Below, in pieces: positions 39,386 through 51,507 of a stretch of DNA of 64,000 bases; the stretch's first letter is position 1, and each line of letters starts with the position of its first letter. The stretch spans positions 992,001 through 1,056,000 of the forward strand of contig OX419760.1 in NCBI GenBank assembly GCA_948567375.1, given 5' to 3'. Source of the stretch: Lunularia cruciata. Taxonomy: Eukaryota; Streptophyta; Marchantiopsida; Lunulariales; Lunulariaceae. A model generated the notes under the pieces. The model saw only the letters and a program-made list of their open reading frames with translations. It was not told where the DNA came from and made no database searches. The position numbers and the translations under genes were made by a program.

Positions 39386-40094
39386 TGTGGCACTTTAGAG
39401 TCTCTGTATGACTTATGTGTGAGTTATGTGTCTATAGTGTATGATGTTGATAGTGGTGTATGTTGTGTAATAATAGGGGGTTTCAGAAATAGGTTTGACG
39501 GATGTCTACGGGGTAAATAACAAAATTTGTAACTATTTTTAGTGAACCATGTAGGGAGATGAGGTGCTAATAAATGAATGCTTCATAAATTATTATACGG
39601 TATATCACATGCATTTGCATTCATTTATAAAAATCAGACGCTATACTACTGATGTTTAGGAGTTCCATAGTGAAATAAATGACCATCAAAAGAGATGATG
39701 TGGCTTCCTGAGAGAGTTGCCATGTTTTTCTGGTGGGTGATTCTTAGAGTGGGATTTATGAAATTTTTTGGTGGATCCAAAATGCTGCACTCAACTATTC
39801 AATTTCAAATTCACCATCTGCAAATATGAATGCTGTGCAAATGCTCTTGTCAATAAACTAAACCGGTGGGTTTTGTAGTTTTGCATTGGTGTGTTGGTTC
39901 ATATCCATATATATTAGTGTGGTGAGGGAGATAGCGCGAGTTATGGAAAATGATTTGCATCATCTTACGGCAACCAAGAAATTAATTGGAGATCAAGGAA
40001 TTTTACTCCAAAAGTGCAACAAAAATTTAGCAAAAACCTGATTACAATGTAGGCTCACATTTGGATGCAAAATCAACTTGCACTATCAAGCAAC

Positions 40095-40290
40095 TACCCG
40101 TGGCAATGAGCGTCAACCAACGTCAACCAGCAGCAACGAGCATGTACGTGCACCAATGAGCTTTGAGCTTTGAGCGCCATTGAGTGGCTATAGGCGGTGA
40201 CGGGCGGTGACGGGCAGCAACAAGCAACAATGAGCAACGACAAGCAGCGATGAGCAACAACGAGCAGCGATGAGCAACAACAAGAAAAAT
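40095..40290. repeat. GAGCAAC / GAGCAGC-type simple repeat cluster
   Basis: Loose repeats of the words GAGCAACAA, AAGCAGCGATGAGCAAC and GGCGGTGACGG lie inside the TIR element. They are interspersed and imperfect. Confidence 0.7.
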
Positions 40291-40342
40291 CCCATTTAAT
40301 CCTAAATTAACATATTAAATCCCATATTAATCGTGTTCCCGC

Positions 40343-40500
40343 TCGTCTAGTGCATAAATTTGTCAACTTTTGATTACCATGGGTATTCTCAAACATCATG
40401 CATGCTCCCTTTAATGGCCTTGGTCATCTAGTGCATAAATTTGTCAACTTTTGATTACCATGGGTGCTCTCAAACATCATGGATGCTCCCTTTGGTGGCC
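40343..40500. repeat. 81-bp tandem duplication in the TIR element
   Basis: Two copies contain TCTAGTGCATAAATTTGTC and the word TTTTGATTACCATGGGT. They differ at a handful of sites. Confidence 0.88.
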
Positions 40501-41343
40501 GCCTCTTTCACTCTAACCCTAAACAATAAACTTTATTAACCCTAATATGTAATCAATGCACTACAGAGTGATAACGGAAAATTCCTTATTCCTTATTTTC
40601 TACAAACCACCTCATATGGAGTGTGCTAATAATAAGGAACTTGGCCCAAACTCCGTAACGATACCTTTTCTACCTCCCGGTCACACACCGTACCCATTTA
40701 GCCAACGCTTTGTAACTACCTATATGAAAAGTAATGAAACTTGATATAACTATTTCTGAAACCCCCTAATGTGTATATGCACAACAACTATCACACAATT
40801 TGTAGTGTTGCATTTAGATTGTTTGGACATTGGAGTTGCAATGATAGTGGTTAGAGATATTTTAGCAATACTCATAGACTACTTTCCAATAGTCAGATTT
40901 TATGTTTAGGGTATTGACTTCATAGTGGGGCCCACCATCACTTTGTACCATTTGCACCGATGGTTGTGCCATTAGCAAGACCATTAGGGTTTTAGACCTA
41001 GCTCAAGTCTAAGTGTATACTTTTGAAGTGTAGCTCTAGAGAGCTCACTTCTCTGATGTTGAGCCTTCGACTTCTTTGCTATGGTGGACAGAGGCCGACA
41101 AGCATCACTTGGATTCTCTTAGCTAGAGTGGGTGTGGCTTGATTGTAATTAGTGCCTAATTGTTGGCAGTTTATAGAGTGATAGATCAAGTATTGATCTG
41201 AGTTGAGTTGATTTGAGTGGTGTAAACAAACTTATTAGTGTGGCACTTTAGAGTCTATGTATGACTTAAGTGTAATTTATGTGTCTATAGTGTACAATGT
41301 TGACAACAATGTATATTGTATAGCAATGTATATACACACAACA

Positions 41344-42592
41344 TCTTCATTTATCTTACCTTTTTTTTGTTTAAGCTGGGTGAGATTTGTCATTGTGATT
41401 CTTTCCACCAATGATTATGTATTTCAATTACGATGGTTTGATTCCATAGTAACATAATGATCAATCACTTTCCTCTTTCTCTTTTGTTCTATCTATCTCC
41501 CATAAGTGTAAGTCATCCAAATTTATTTGCTTGGGCATTCAATCCTATTTGGCAACTACCACGTAAACTTCTCGTATCAAATAGTAAACACCGTTGTGTT
41601 AGAGACATTTGGAACTAGACTTGACCGATAGAAGCATTACAAAAGATAAACCATTTCTCCAAGTTAGAAGGGTAAATCTCTTTTCTTCTAGCTACTTTAA
41701 CAGGTTTTATCTACGTTTCAAGACATACAAGGGCTAATTTCATTTTTGTGTCTTTTTCCATTCATTTGACTACGATACATTGGATACAGCTCCATCTAGG
41801 TACAATTCCCCAATAGCAAAGCTCTGATGGGGTGTGGTGTAATGGATGATGGACATGAGGGATCACCAAATAAATATTCATAACACTAAAGCTAAATAGT
41901 AAATGGATCAAAGTGTAGTTTCAAATGAAGGTTACTAGTCAATCATAGTTCCATTTCTTATAATATACTATTTTTAGATGATATATAGAGCATGCTTTTA
42001 CCAAGCTGTCTTTGAGCCTTGGTGTATAAGTGTTTTATTATAAAAGTACATGACTTGATTTCATATATATCCCAACTGCCAATAGAATGAGATATCCCCA
42101 GCAAAGTATATAGATATTTCATCACTCCAATTTTAAGGTAGATTAAATGCTTTCAAGTTCAAGATTAAAAGTAATTAAGCTAAGAATAATTCAATATTTC
42201 TACCATAATATAAAAAAAAATTGTGTGTTTTTTCAAGCGGACTGGTAGTTCCCACACATAAAGCTTTCTCCAAGTTATTTATTTTCAAGACAAGGAATTT
42301 ACATTGATAAGTTTGGTAACTCATTCTAACCTTCTTTTAGTCCAAATCTAAAATTTTTAAAATTTTACTATAAATCTATTTATTTTCTAAAAGAAAATTT
42401 TAGGATTATACTGGTAATAGAAATTAATATGATTAAGAATAATAATACAATTATATGTATCAATTTTGTTATTATGTATCTAAAGAGGATTAGAAGAGTA
42501 ACAGATTAACCATCATGAAGTGCAAAAAAATTGTCTGAAGATAAGTTCTTTATTAATCAATCCATTAAAGACATTTGTAAAAATTTATATAT
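41344..42592. other. Between element A and the pogo-like relic; nothing coding seen
   Basis: AT-rich sequence with stops in all frames. Its left edge is the target site of element A. Confidence 0.5.
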
Positions 42593-42599
42593 ATGGTAG

Positions 42600-42651
42600 A
42601 ACCCCTCTAAAATAATAGTATTGGGACACATTATTATTTTAGAGGGGTTTA
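42600..42651. repeat. Subterminal inverted repeat of the pogo-like element
   Basis: AACCCCTCTAAAATAATA pairs perfectly with its reverse complement (ending AGAGGGGTT) across a loop of about 14 bases containing TTGGGACAC. Pogo-type MITEs of plants show this kind of fold near their ends. Confidence 0.85.
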
Positions 42652-43149
42652 TTATTATATAGAATTTTTCTCTGTTGAAATTTGGCTGCCTGTTATGCAT
42701 GTTTGGTTGGAGTCATTGCCACAATTGTCAAACACTAAGGTACATTATTTCCATCCAATACCACCTCAAAAATCCAACTCTACAATGCAAGGATCATATA
42801 GAATTTAAGGGCTTTTTATTGCAAACGCTTTAATCAAAAGCTTCTCATTGTTTTGTAAACACCAGGAGGCCAAGATAATGTGGAGGATGTTGAAGCACTT
42901 AAAAAGTGAATGTGCTCCAAGTAATGCCTATGCACATATGGAATGAAGTGAGAGCAGAAAAAAATTTAGATCTCCTATTGAGATGATGTAGGAGCTCCAA
43001 TCTCAAATCCAAAGGTTTTATTATGAAAATCCAATACACATCAAGCCCTTACTCAATCGCCAAGGGAAATGGAAGTTGCATACATTCTTGATGGTGATGA
43101 GATTGTGAACTCCATTATGGTGCAGTAGTGTATCGTTGAGGGAGATGGA

Positions 43150-43356
43150 ATGGAAGGTGATGAAGAAGATCTGGATTACAACAAAGAAATGGTTGCAATC
43201 AAGCCCCAAGAAGACTTGGATCTGTTAAACAGATTTGAGTTGTTTTTCTTGGAGCAAAGAGGAAATCAGATGGCCAACTTTAAGAAATGGCATAATTTGG
43301 CTTCAGTTACTTCAAAAATACAAACCAATCAAACAAGAGAAACCTTTTTCTCTTAA
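43150..43356 (+). pseudogene. C-terminal fragment of pogo/Tigger-like transposase
   Basis: A 68-codon frame, continuous with the decayed DDE-region remnant upstream only if stops and shifts are ignored. EDLDLLNRFELFFLEQRG resembles the helix near the end of Tigger-like transposases. It cannot work without the N-terminal DNA-binding half and the catalytic core. Confidence 0.55.
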
Positions 43357-43523
43357 ATTTCTTTTCTTGGTTCATGCTATATTATTTTATGCATATTAGT
43401 AGTACCCTACTGGGAATGAGAAATGAAATAAAAATATAAAATTAGGATTTTATTATGTTAGCATTAAGTCCAAATCTCAAGACTGCAAAAAAAATATTAT
43501 TCTTAGAGGATTTATTGTTTACC

Positions 43524-45737
43524 AAATTTATTTTACTGACATTCTACTGTAGTTAATAAACTAGTATCTATATATTTATATTTATTATCAGTCAAATGTT
43601 CTATTTTTGTCTCCAACTAGCCTTGCTAACGATAATAGAGTTTGAATAAAACTTGCTGAGATTATTTTAGAGCTACATAGTTTTACCTCACTAACACTAC
43701 AGCTTTGAAGTTAAAGAAACCAATGATCCAAATTCAAAAAATACTTGTATCAACATCTTATATAATTAGCGAGATTATTGACTATTTCTGGTTAATGATT
43801 AGACGTCCAGAGCTGCATAAAAGTAACTTACAAAGAAAATGTAAAATCATGTTTTCCAAAAGCTTTACTAGCTGGATTTTAGTGCGATACTATAGATCTC
43901 GTATTTTCGTTCCTTAGTTCTACTTGGTTTCATTCAAATAAAGATTAGAGAACTAATATCGTAGTTGAATTACCTTGCAAAAACGATGGAACCTTAACTA
44001 GGCTTGAGATGAATGGGTTGTCTAATCTCTACACATCTCAAATCCCCTATAAATGCGAACATAGAGATTGTCAATGAACCAAATTGAAGGAATTAAGCAT
44101 CCAAGATTTCCTAGAGAAAATAAATGTAGTTGTCGAATAAATAAATTAATGAAAAAATAAACTTGTCCAACTTGACATCTGAAAGAAATATTTTAGTATT
44201 TAAATCATTATCCTCATATTCAGGATAGGCATGGAGGTCATTGCATGACACGATCTTTACACTTTGAAAGGAAAAGGAACTTTAAGTAGTGGAGAGAAAA
44301 CCAGGTTTTCACCTTGGTACTTTTGATCAACCTGCATTGAATGCAAAGAAAGTCAGAGAAGCATCGATCCATGAAAAGACAAGTTTCAAAGAAAATATCA
44401 TTATGACAACAGCTAGTCTTTACATGATTCGATGAAGAAAATATCAATGATAACACCTAGTCTCTTGTGCTTATAGTTGCAGGGCTCAAACCGCATAAAC
44501 CTGTAGATTCTCTACGTTATAGGTCCTTAAGATTCAAACATGCAAACGCTTTCTTTCAAGATGCACCTTATAGACTTCTGGACGCCCTACATGCTAAAAC
44601 CGAAAGGCTAAATTTGGCTCGCGTGTCTCCAAAATAACTCGATAGTAGGTATAATTGCAACTGTAAGACATTTTTTTGCCTATTTGATGCGTATCCTCTT
44701 TGATTCCGCTGGAGAAAACTCGACTCCATATGGGTGTAGCAAGCTTCCGACACACGAAAAGACAGAGCCCTTCAGCTTAGAAGTACGCACCAGGATGAAA
44801 GAAGATTGATTGAGTCGCTTCAAATTCCACACTCCGAACATAAATCCCGTAGTAGTAAGGAATCCAAATAGTTAACACCAGAAAATAATGTCATGTTGGA
44901 GGTAAAGAAGTCGACGATCATCCCCGGAAAATAATGTTGACGTCTATACATTAGTCTGAAACGTAAAAATTCCTGATGTCACGTCGAAAGCCTGGGATTC
45001 AATCTTCCAAACGTTTCTCGTTGTCAGTCCTCGAGCTCATTACAGGTACAAATAAACAGAGAAATCTTGACGATACTTTATTCTTATTCGCCATTTATAT
45101 TTTTGAAGGATGAGGTCACTTGAAGATGCTGCTACAACCGGGTTACGTAGAGTACACGCTACTACATCAAGACAACAAGATGTGAGTGCGTATTGCATTT
45201 CCATCTTTCGCTTTTCAAGTCCAGTGAAATAAAATATAGAAATAGAAGTCTACAAAAGTCCTTGATTAAGTTTTCGTTGTCTACGCTTGTCTTGACTTAT
45301 TGCCCCTCAAGAAATGTATAGGTTCGAGTCGGCTTAAGAATTTTTTGTACACCTGTTCAATAGGATCAAAGCTATGTTTGATGTGTACACATAAGTGTCC
45401 GGATCTTTCATTCCACGATCAACATGATATTTTTGCGGGCTAGGTTCTAACTTTTATTCTATGTGAACGTGTGAGAAGGTATCTCGACCACATGTGGAAG
45501 CAAGAAGGGTGGAAAGACCTCATCAAGCTATACAAGGAAGAGACAAAGGGAGTAAACTGGGGTTAAACAGGACTAAACCCCAATAGTATGGGGAAGAGAA
45601 ATCTACCCTACCGCACCTAAGATAATTGAGCTATACAAATCTTATAATTGAGCTATAAAATTCTTATGGTCTACAAACAGTTGGAAGCATCACCTAGTGT
45701 GATTGTTCTCCCGAGGTGACGGATTACACCAGCTACT
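43524..45737. other. No gene seen
   Basis: AT-rich sequence with stops in all frames and no recognisable repeat boundary until the gag fragment at 45738. Confidence 0.5.
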
Positions 45738-48425
45738 ACACTCCTAGTCATTGTGGCAGATGCATTCACCTATACTGCTTTGCACATGAAGTCTAAGACG
45801 TCTCTATCACCCGCATATGAGGTAGAAGCCTCAACACCCAAATCTGATCTCCTCTAAACTATGGCTATGCTAGCCAATCTTTGCTCAATCCAAGTAGTCA
45901 TGGCTATATCAAAATTAAGTGCAGGTACTACACCACTACTAGGTGTGGATCCTCTACCACCGCCTTGTTCTCCATGACATGGAGCTCCTCTACCACCTGC
46001 CATAGCAGCTTTACCACTCTATAACTCCGGGTGTAAGTCAAAGCATCAATCATTGGTGTGACCAAATCTGTGGCAATGCTCACACTGTCTCTATGTTGGT
46101 TGTGATGCACCAGAGATATCAGATCCGCTGCCTTGAGTGCATTATCTCTTGTGATGAGGTCCACTACAAGTCCAACAAGCAACACCACCACTCAATGGTT
46201 ATTGTTGACCCAAAAATGAAGGTAAGGTTCTGGCCACGCTAGGTCTTCCACTCACTCCATAGAATCTAGACTGTCCACCCTATCCTCAAAAACCGACATA
46301 GTGTGGTGCACTCTACTGCACTTTGGAAGAAGTAATAGTTGTGGATGAGGTATCCCTACCAAATCTAGATGTCACCACTCTCTCCTCCACCATGTTGAGC
46401 TCAATATGCTCAACCAAACCAAAGACCATTGCCAAAGTAGGTGAAGTAGCCTATAGCAACATAACATCATGAATTCTACATCGCAACTCCCTATCCAATA
46501 AACCATACCAAAACTAGACTACTTGGATCTTAGTGACTCCTTGAGTAAGACTGATCAGTTGTCTGATACGAGTGTATGCCTTGCATAGGCTCTCTCTAGC
46601 CTTTTGATGGAACTCTTACAAGCTCCTCACCTTGTCAGTCTCCTCAACTCCTTGGTAGTTCTGCCTCAAACATAGGAAGAACTCCACTATCGGATCAAAA
46701 CCTGATACTATATCACCTCTTGAAGTAGTACCTCCACTCGTAGTAGCACCATCTCCAAGAGATCCACCAATGCTACTAGAGCTAGAACTTGTGAGTACTG
46801 CCATCTACCTCTAGAAACCAAGCCTAAAGTAATAGAGACATAGTTTGGAGACCAATATTGTCTCCACAGCTCAATCTCCTCCAAGTGAGCTCTCTTGAAC
46901 TCATGGTAGTCATCCATTGATGAACTCTCCAAATGCTGAAACAAACACTTCTATGCCATGAAGAGTGTGAACAAAGTTGGGTTTTGCATCTGCTGCAAAC
47001 CACACCAATTATCAAACTCATAGATGAATTCATTCAATTGAATTGTACCCATTGTACTAGAGTAATGCTTGGGACCTTTTGGAAACCCCATAAATCTCAT
47101 CCATATCCCATAACAATGATGCAAACACACCAAGTGCACTCTCAACTAAATCAACTCTTGTGTCAAACTTTGATTTAGAGTCAATCTCCTCCCTCACTAG
47201 GACCTAAGATATAGGTTGATAACAAGCACCACTCCCAATAAACCCACTGCATACTACAGTGCTATCTCCTCTAGAATCCTCAAAGAACTTTGTTGTGACA
47301 TAATAACCAACAATTGTAACCCGTAACTAGAACCACCACAAGTACCCCACCAAAAATCACCACCAAGTGCAAACACCACCAATTGAACGTCATAACAACT
47401 ACACTAGGAGAAAGTGCAACCTATAATCTTCCATTATAACACTTACTCTCATAGTCTGTAGGTCATCACTTCTTGCCTCACTTAAGAGAAACATGAGTAG
47501 TTTGATTTGTCATCACTCTAGCCTCAATATTGAGAGCACACCAGAGCACCAACGCTCTAAAGTAATGGCGCTTCATACAAATATGGTGCACAAATGGGAA
47601 ATAGAGAATGGAAGGGATCTAATCACAAAAAATCTAAACAAAAATCCTACATCTCATAAACCAATGTAAGACTAACTATATCACCATTTGGCATTTGACA
47701 TGATATGAGTTATCTACTATCTAAGCTACCAAGATTACCAAGAATGAGATCAAATTATCTCTCCTAACCAAAGCTACAAGCATATAGACAAAAGTGGAAC
47801 AATCACCATGATAACAAGTGAAGGTGGACCAATTGGCTAGGGTACTAATCTAGGAACCAAAGATCTAGTAGTCAAACCCTATTGCGCATATTCTAGCAAA
47901 ATGAGTAAATTTTGCCAAACAATGACCACGATCTACTCTAAACTAGCTAGCCTCACGCCAACAAGCTAGCTTTATAGACCTTCTAGGTCTTTGTAGCCTC
48001 TCATAGCCCACAACCCTATGCCTTGAATCCTCTAAATGTCAAAATTCAGCCAAATAAGGCCTTCTTCTTGCCATTTCAGACCCTCTCTAAATTTAGCAAA
48101 ACTCCAAATCTGCAAAACTTCTCTAACTCAAGCAAAACTCCTCCAAATCTGGCCAAGATCTAACATAAACTCTAGCACCAATCTAACATAAAATTTTACA
48201 TAAATCTCTAAAGTTGGCCAACTGCCAAATCCTCCACTAACTTTCCACTTAAGGCAAATTGAATGATGAGTTTCTCCAAATCACAAATTCACTGGATGGA
48301 TTTCCAACTCCACCTTCAATTTCACTTTTTGAGCTCAACTTGCACCAAATTGATCTTACTTTCACCTCTTGAGCTCAAAATCACAACTATTGCTTGAAAA
48401 TTACTTCTCTTTGCTCAAAATTTGG
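45738..48425 (-). mobile_element. Fragment A': leader and gag of the methyltransferase-family retrotransposon
   Basis: Matches B's gag from the C-terminal Ala/Gln-rich region (near 45740) up through the zinc knuckles (45.9-46.2 kb). It continues through poly-Ser, SMDDYHEFKRAHLEEIELW, LQQMQNPTLF and the untranslated leader. The leader ends at GAGCTCAAGAGGTGAAAG and TTTTGAGCAA, as in A near 32800. No LTR or pol follows on either side, so both ends are truncated. It keeps Gln codons that are TAG in B (LRQNYQGVEE, LFQHLE). Confidence 0.88.
45928..46944 (-). pseudogene. Gag remnant in fragment A'
   Basis: Three overlapping frames cover the gag core. The upper part has SSSMDDYHEFKRAH and RQYWSPNYVSIT, followed by a frame with SSSSSSIGGSLGDG and FLCLRQNYQGVEETDKV. 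The zinc-knuckle part is out of frame. A TAG replaces Trp in the MAWK block. It is not functional. Confidence 0.8.
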
Positions 48426-50700
48426 CTAATGCTTTAGCACACCATTGTCATGTTGTGGTTTACGTAGCCTATAAAATAATAAACTATTATGGTTATCTCC
48501 TCATTAGTGGAGTAGGTTGTATGATAGATCTAAAGGATGAGGCATTACCATGTGAGAAATCTATGTACATGTATGTGATTGGCCATGTGTGTTATAATCT
48601 TATCATGTTTGAGGGCTTTGATGTATATAGGTGAAGGAGAATAAAGAGAAGAGAGGGAGGGGTGTTGATTCAAGGAGTCTTGAGGAGGAGTAGGACGTTG
48701 GGAGTGAGATTTGTAGCAAAGCACAAGTGTTAGAGCATTCAAGGAGGCACTTGAGCACAAGATGTCATATGCTCCCAATCTACCACTCCCAAATCCTTTT
48801 ATCATCAGACTTCAGATTTTAAATTGTGACGGCTTATGGGACTAGATAGTGGCACATTTTAGGGCGGTATTCATGGAGTTGGTGATAGGAAACCCAGATA
48901 CTATCATCCTTCCGGTGCTTACTTATGAACATGTCTGGGACTTGACAATCTATGTGCTTCTATAGTTGAGGAATGCCTAAATTTTTGCTAATAAGCTTCA
49001 AGGTGGAGTTGTGGGGTCCATTTGTCAAAAATTGAAGAAACTAAAGGACAAATTCCCGAGAGATTGGGTCCCAAGAGAAGCAGTCTGGAGTTTTCAACCA
49101 TTAGGTAAGTTCAAGGGGGCATTCAAAGAGGAGAGACCATGGTTGGAAAAAAGAGTGGAGAGGCTATAATCTGGAGATTGATATCAGACAATTTGAGTAG
49201 ATTTTGAGAGAGATATCATCAATCAAGTCAATAGGGGTAGAATTCATATCCAAGAGCACAAGGTATACAATTAAAAAGAGCTTCTTGAAACATTTTCATG
49301 ATCTGGTGAAGTAGTTGGAGAGTAGACAAAATTCTTACACCTTTGAGCATAAGAAATTCTAGTTTTGGATCTATCTCAAATTAGATCTGATTGATTGAAT
49401 TTGAACTTTTGAGATGTAAGGTGTTGGAGAAGAGCTGATGATTAGGTTTAGAGTTTTGGTCACTCCACAAGTTATGGTTTGAGTTCCCTTGTAAAAATTT
49501 CCAAAATTGTTTTTTGTTACAATTTTCACCTCTGTGCTAAATTTTTATGTGAATTCTTGAAATGGAGACTTCAGGGTCTTGGATCAAGTATACCTAGGTC
49601 TGCATAGCTCACAAGTTAGCCCAGCTCATTGTTCACATCTAGAGACTAAGATTGGATTAGGTTGCAAGAGTTAAAACAAAGACACAACCAACTATTGTGA
49701 AAAATTTGGTTGGTTCTAGATCTATAGAGAGTGAGATCTAATGAAAAATATTCTATTGCAAATATTGCCATAAGCTCAATAGAGCAATTTTTATCTTCCA
49801 TGTTGATTGAATATCAATTCTCCTATCTTATGACTTTGATTAAAGGTTTCAGGTTGCTAGAGTGTTTGTAAGGATCAAGTGGATTTTTGAATCAGAAATC
49901 TAAAGAGAAATTGGCAAGAACCAAAAGCAAACCCTAAAATAGGGGTTTCAAAACTAAGGTGAAAGTTGCAAAAAATACCTGGCCAAATTTGAGAGGTTGT
50001 CAAGGGAGCTATAGTGATCTGATTGAGACTTTTTTATGTCATTAAAAAGCTTATCTCACATGATTTCTATTGAATTCTAGAACACTTGAATCCAAGCTAC
50101 CAAGAAAACTTATATTCATATAAGTTGTGCAGAGAGTTTTGTATCAAGAAGACATAAGAATTCTCCACTTGGAGTAGAAATTTGTTGAAGTCTGAAGTCT
50201 AGATTGGATGAGACTTGGAGTACATGTTGAAATGAGCTTGATGACAAAGCATGAGGGCTCTAAAGTTCCTTTTTGACAAAAAGCATAGAGAGTTGTTACC
50301 GTATTCTTGTGAGTGGATCCTCTCTATACTTGCATGCCTGGTTGTACGCCCAATTGGTTTGGATTGGTGTGTAGATGTTGCACTTAGTTTTTTCCCTTCT
50401 AGGAGTGTTATGTATTCTCCTTGGTAATGCTTGAAATGATGACCAGCAGACCAGGAGTGTGTGTTGTGATGATAGGTTAGGTTGCCCATCACTACCGTTC
50501 CTGATAGCAAGAATATTAGTTATGAGAGAGGAGGGTTCTGGTGGTTGAATAACATGCATGTTCAATCAAGTAGTTGTGAGTTTAACTCTAGCCTCTGATC
50601 TATAATCTCCATAGCTAGGCACCTTGTCTGTTCCTAAAGAGAGAAAGGAAAAGTACAATAGTTGGTGAACTCAAGATGAAGCTTCTGGGTTGGAGACCAA
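48426..50700. other. Decayed region between A' and the element C gag
   Basis: Contains one unrecognised coding relic (48850-49215). The rest may include the 5' LTR and leader of element C, but I could not define an LTR because the partner copy lies outside the window. Confidence 0.45.
48850..49215 (+). pseudogene. Unrecognised decayed coding relic
   Basis: One frame reads as protein-like for about 120 residues with five stops: VFMELVIGNPDTIILPVL, then LQGGVVGS, KLKDKFPRDWVPREAVWSF and ERPWLEKRVERL. Aromatic and charged spacing is unlike random AT-rich DNA. I do not recognise the family; it does not look like gag or pol. It may be a host gene fragment or an accessory frame of an element. Confidence 0.45.
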
Positions 50701-50829
50701 GATAGGACGTGGTTGGTGAACATGGATAGGAGATCAAACAAGAGCATAGGGGATCTAGGTGCTAGTAGCTCTAGAGACACACCCACATTACAGCTTGATC
50801 TGGCTATAGCCAAATGTTCCAAGCATTTG

Positions 50830-51480
50830 CGTTGTATATGCAACAACATCCAATTGTGGAACGTAAGGAGGTATTGGCTACTAAAGCCTTGCAGTCGGTT
50901 GTGGGGATGTTGGATCAGTTTGATGGGAGGAACAACTCAAAATACCTAAAGTAATACTTATGAGAGATGGAGCTCAGCAAAATTCCTGAATGGGAGATGA
51001 TAGCTACATTTGAGCTTACGGTTATCTCGGAGCTTTGTGTACATGCAAAGGAGATCATACGAGCTCATGGAAGTAGTTGGGAGAGATTTTCTCTTCATTT
51101 GAATGAGGGATATTGTTTTGAGGATGTGGATGGGGTAACCAAAAATTCATTCATGGAGTGGATGAACAAGGCTGCCAAGGGAATGAGTGCAACTAAGCTA
51201 TTTTGGGAGTTTGAGAAACAATAGTCACAACTGTCCCGAATGGAGAAGCTCACACTTGAGAGTGACAAGGTAAAGTTGTTCCTTCAATCAGCAAACAGCA
51301 AGCTACAAAGGGAGTTGGAGGTCTTGTTGGAGGATGGGTTTGAGGATAGTGGTTTGACATCTGATTGGAAGAGGGTCTCGGAAGCCGTGAGTATTCTTGC
51401 CAAGCAAGAATACCGTAGGGAAAGGTGGTGGTAAGATCAGAAGCAATACCATCGATGGTTGCAAGAGCTCCAGGACATCT
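50830..51480 (+). pseudogene. Element C gag
   Basis: FDGRNNSKYLK opens the block, followed by SKIPEWEMIATFELTVISEL, WERFSLHLNEGYCFEDVDG and DWKRVSEAVSILAKQEY. Stops after SKYLK, after FEKQ and after ERWW break it into pieces. Confidence 0.75.
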
Positions 51481-51507
51481 AGATGTACCAATTAAACATA
51501 GCACCAA

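Larger units (their letters stand above)
39475..40767. mobile_element. Non-autonomous TIR transposon (1293 bp) inserted in the LTR
   Basis: The ends are perfect inverted repeats: AGGGGGTTTCAGAAATAG at 39475-39492 and its reverse complement ending at 40767. It is flanked by a 3-bp AAT duplication (39472-39474 and 40768-40770). Removing it restores the LTR sequence. A 3-bp duplication and G-rich TIR suggest PIF/Harbinger affinity, though that superfamily usually duplicates TWA. No transposase frame is present. Confidence 0.85.
32163..41343 (+). mobile_element. Element A: decayed Ty3/gypsy LTR retrotransposon of the methyltransferase-bearing family
   Basis: LTR-like ends flank a gag, methyltransferase, RT, RNase H, integrase and PHD order matching element B (55893-64000) on the other strand. 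TCTTC occurs near the left end (32152-32156) and directly after the right end (41344-41348), a candidate 5-bp target duplication. Compared with B it lacks the gag N terminus, the protease block and part of the 5' LTR, and it has dozens of in-frame stops. GC content is clearly lower than in B. It keeps an RT segment lost from B and the integrase Glu changed in B, so it is useful for inferring the ancestral layout. Confidence 0.92.
39386..41343 (+). repeat. Element A 3' LTR (R-M-R), split by a TIR element
   Basis: It begins TGTGGCACTTTAGAGTCT at 39386 and ends CACACAACA at 41343. Block R (about 105 bp) occurs at both ends: 39386-39474 continued at 40771-40786, and 41239-41343. Block M (452 bp) is 40787-41238. 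Both lengths match the B LTR apart from a 17-bp minisatellite unit in B. The insertion at 39475-40767 interrupts the first R. Confidence 0.85.
42593..43523 (+). mobile_element. Decayed, internally deleted pogo/Tigger-like DNA transposon
   Basis: The left end GGTAGAACCCCTCTAAAATAA is followed by its own inverted copy; the right end at about 43491-43523 is a diverged reverse complement (ending CCTCTAA..TTGTTTACC on that strand). This resembles Emigrant/Lemi1-type plant pogo ends (CAGTAAAACCTCTATAAATTA), as I recall them. Inside are the pogo DDE-region words PSNTTSKIQLYNARII (canonical P.NTTS..QPLDAGII) at about 42745 and FYCKRFNQKLL. A C-terminal frame follows at 43150-43356. The N-terminal half of the transposase is absent. 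Confidence 0.75.

Noticed and set aside
40343..40500. CRISPR-like direct repeat
   Set aside because: Only two 81-bp copies without spacers, in a plant transposon.
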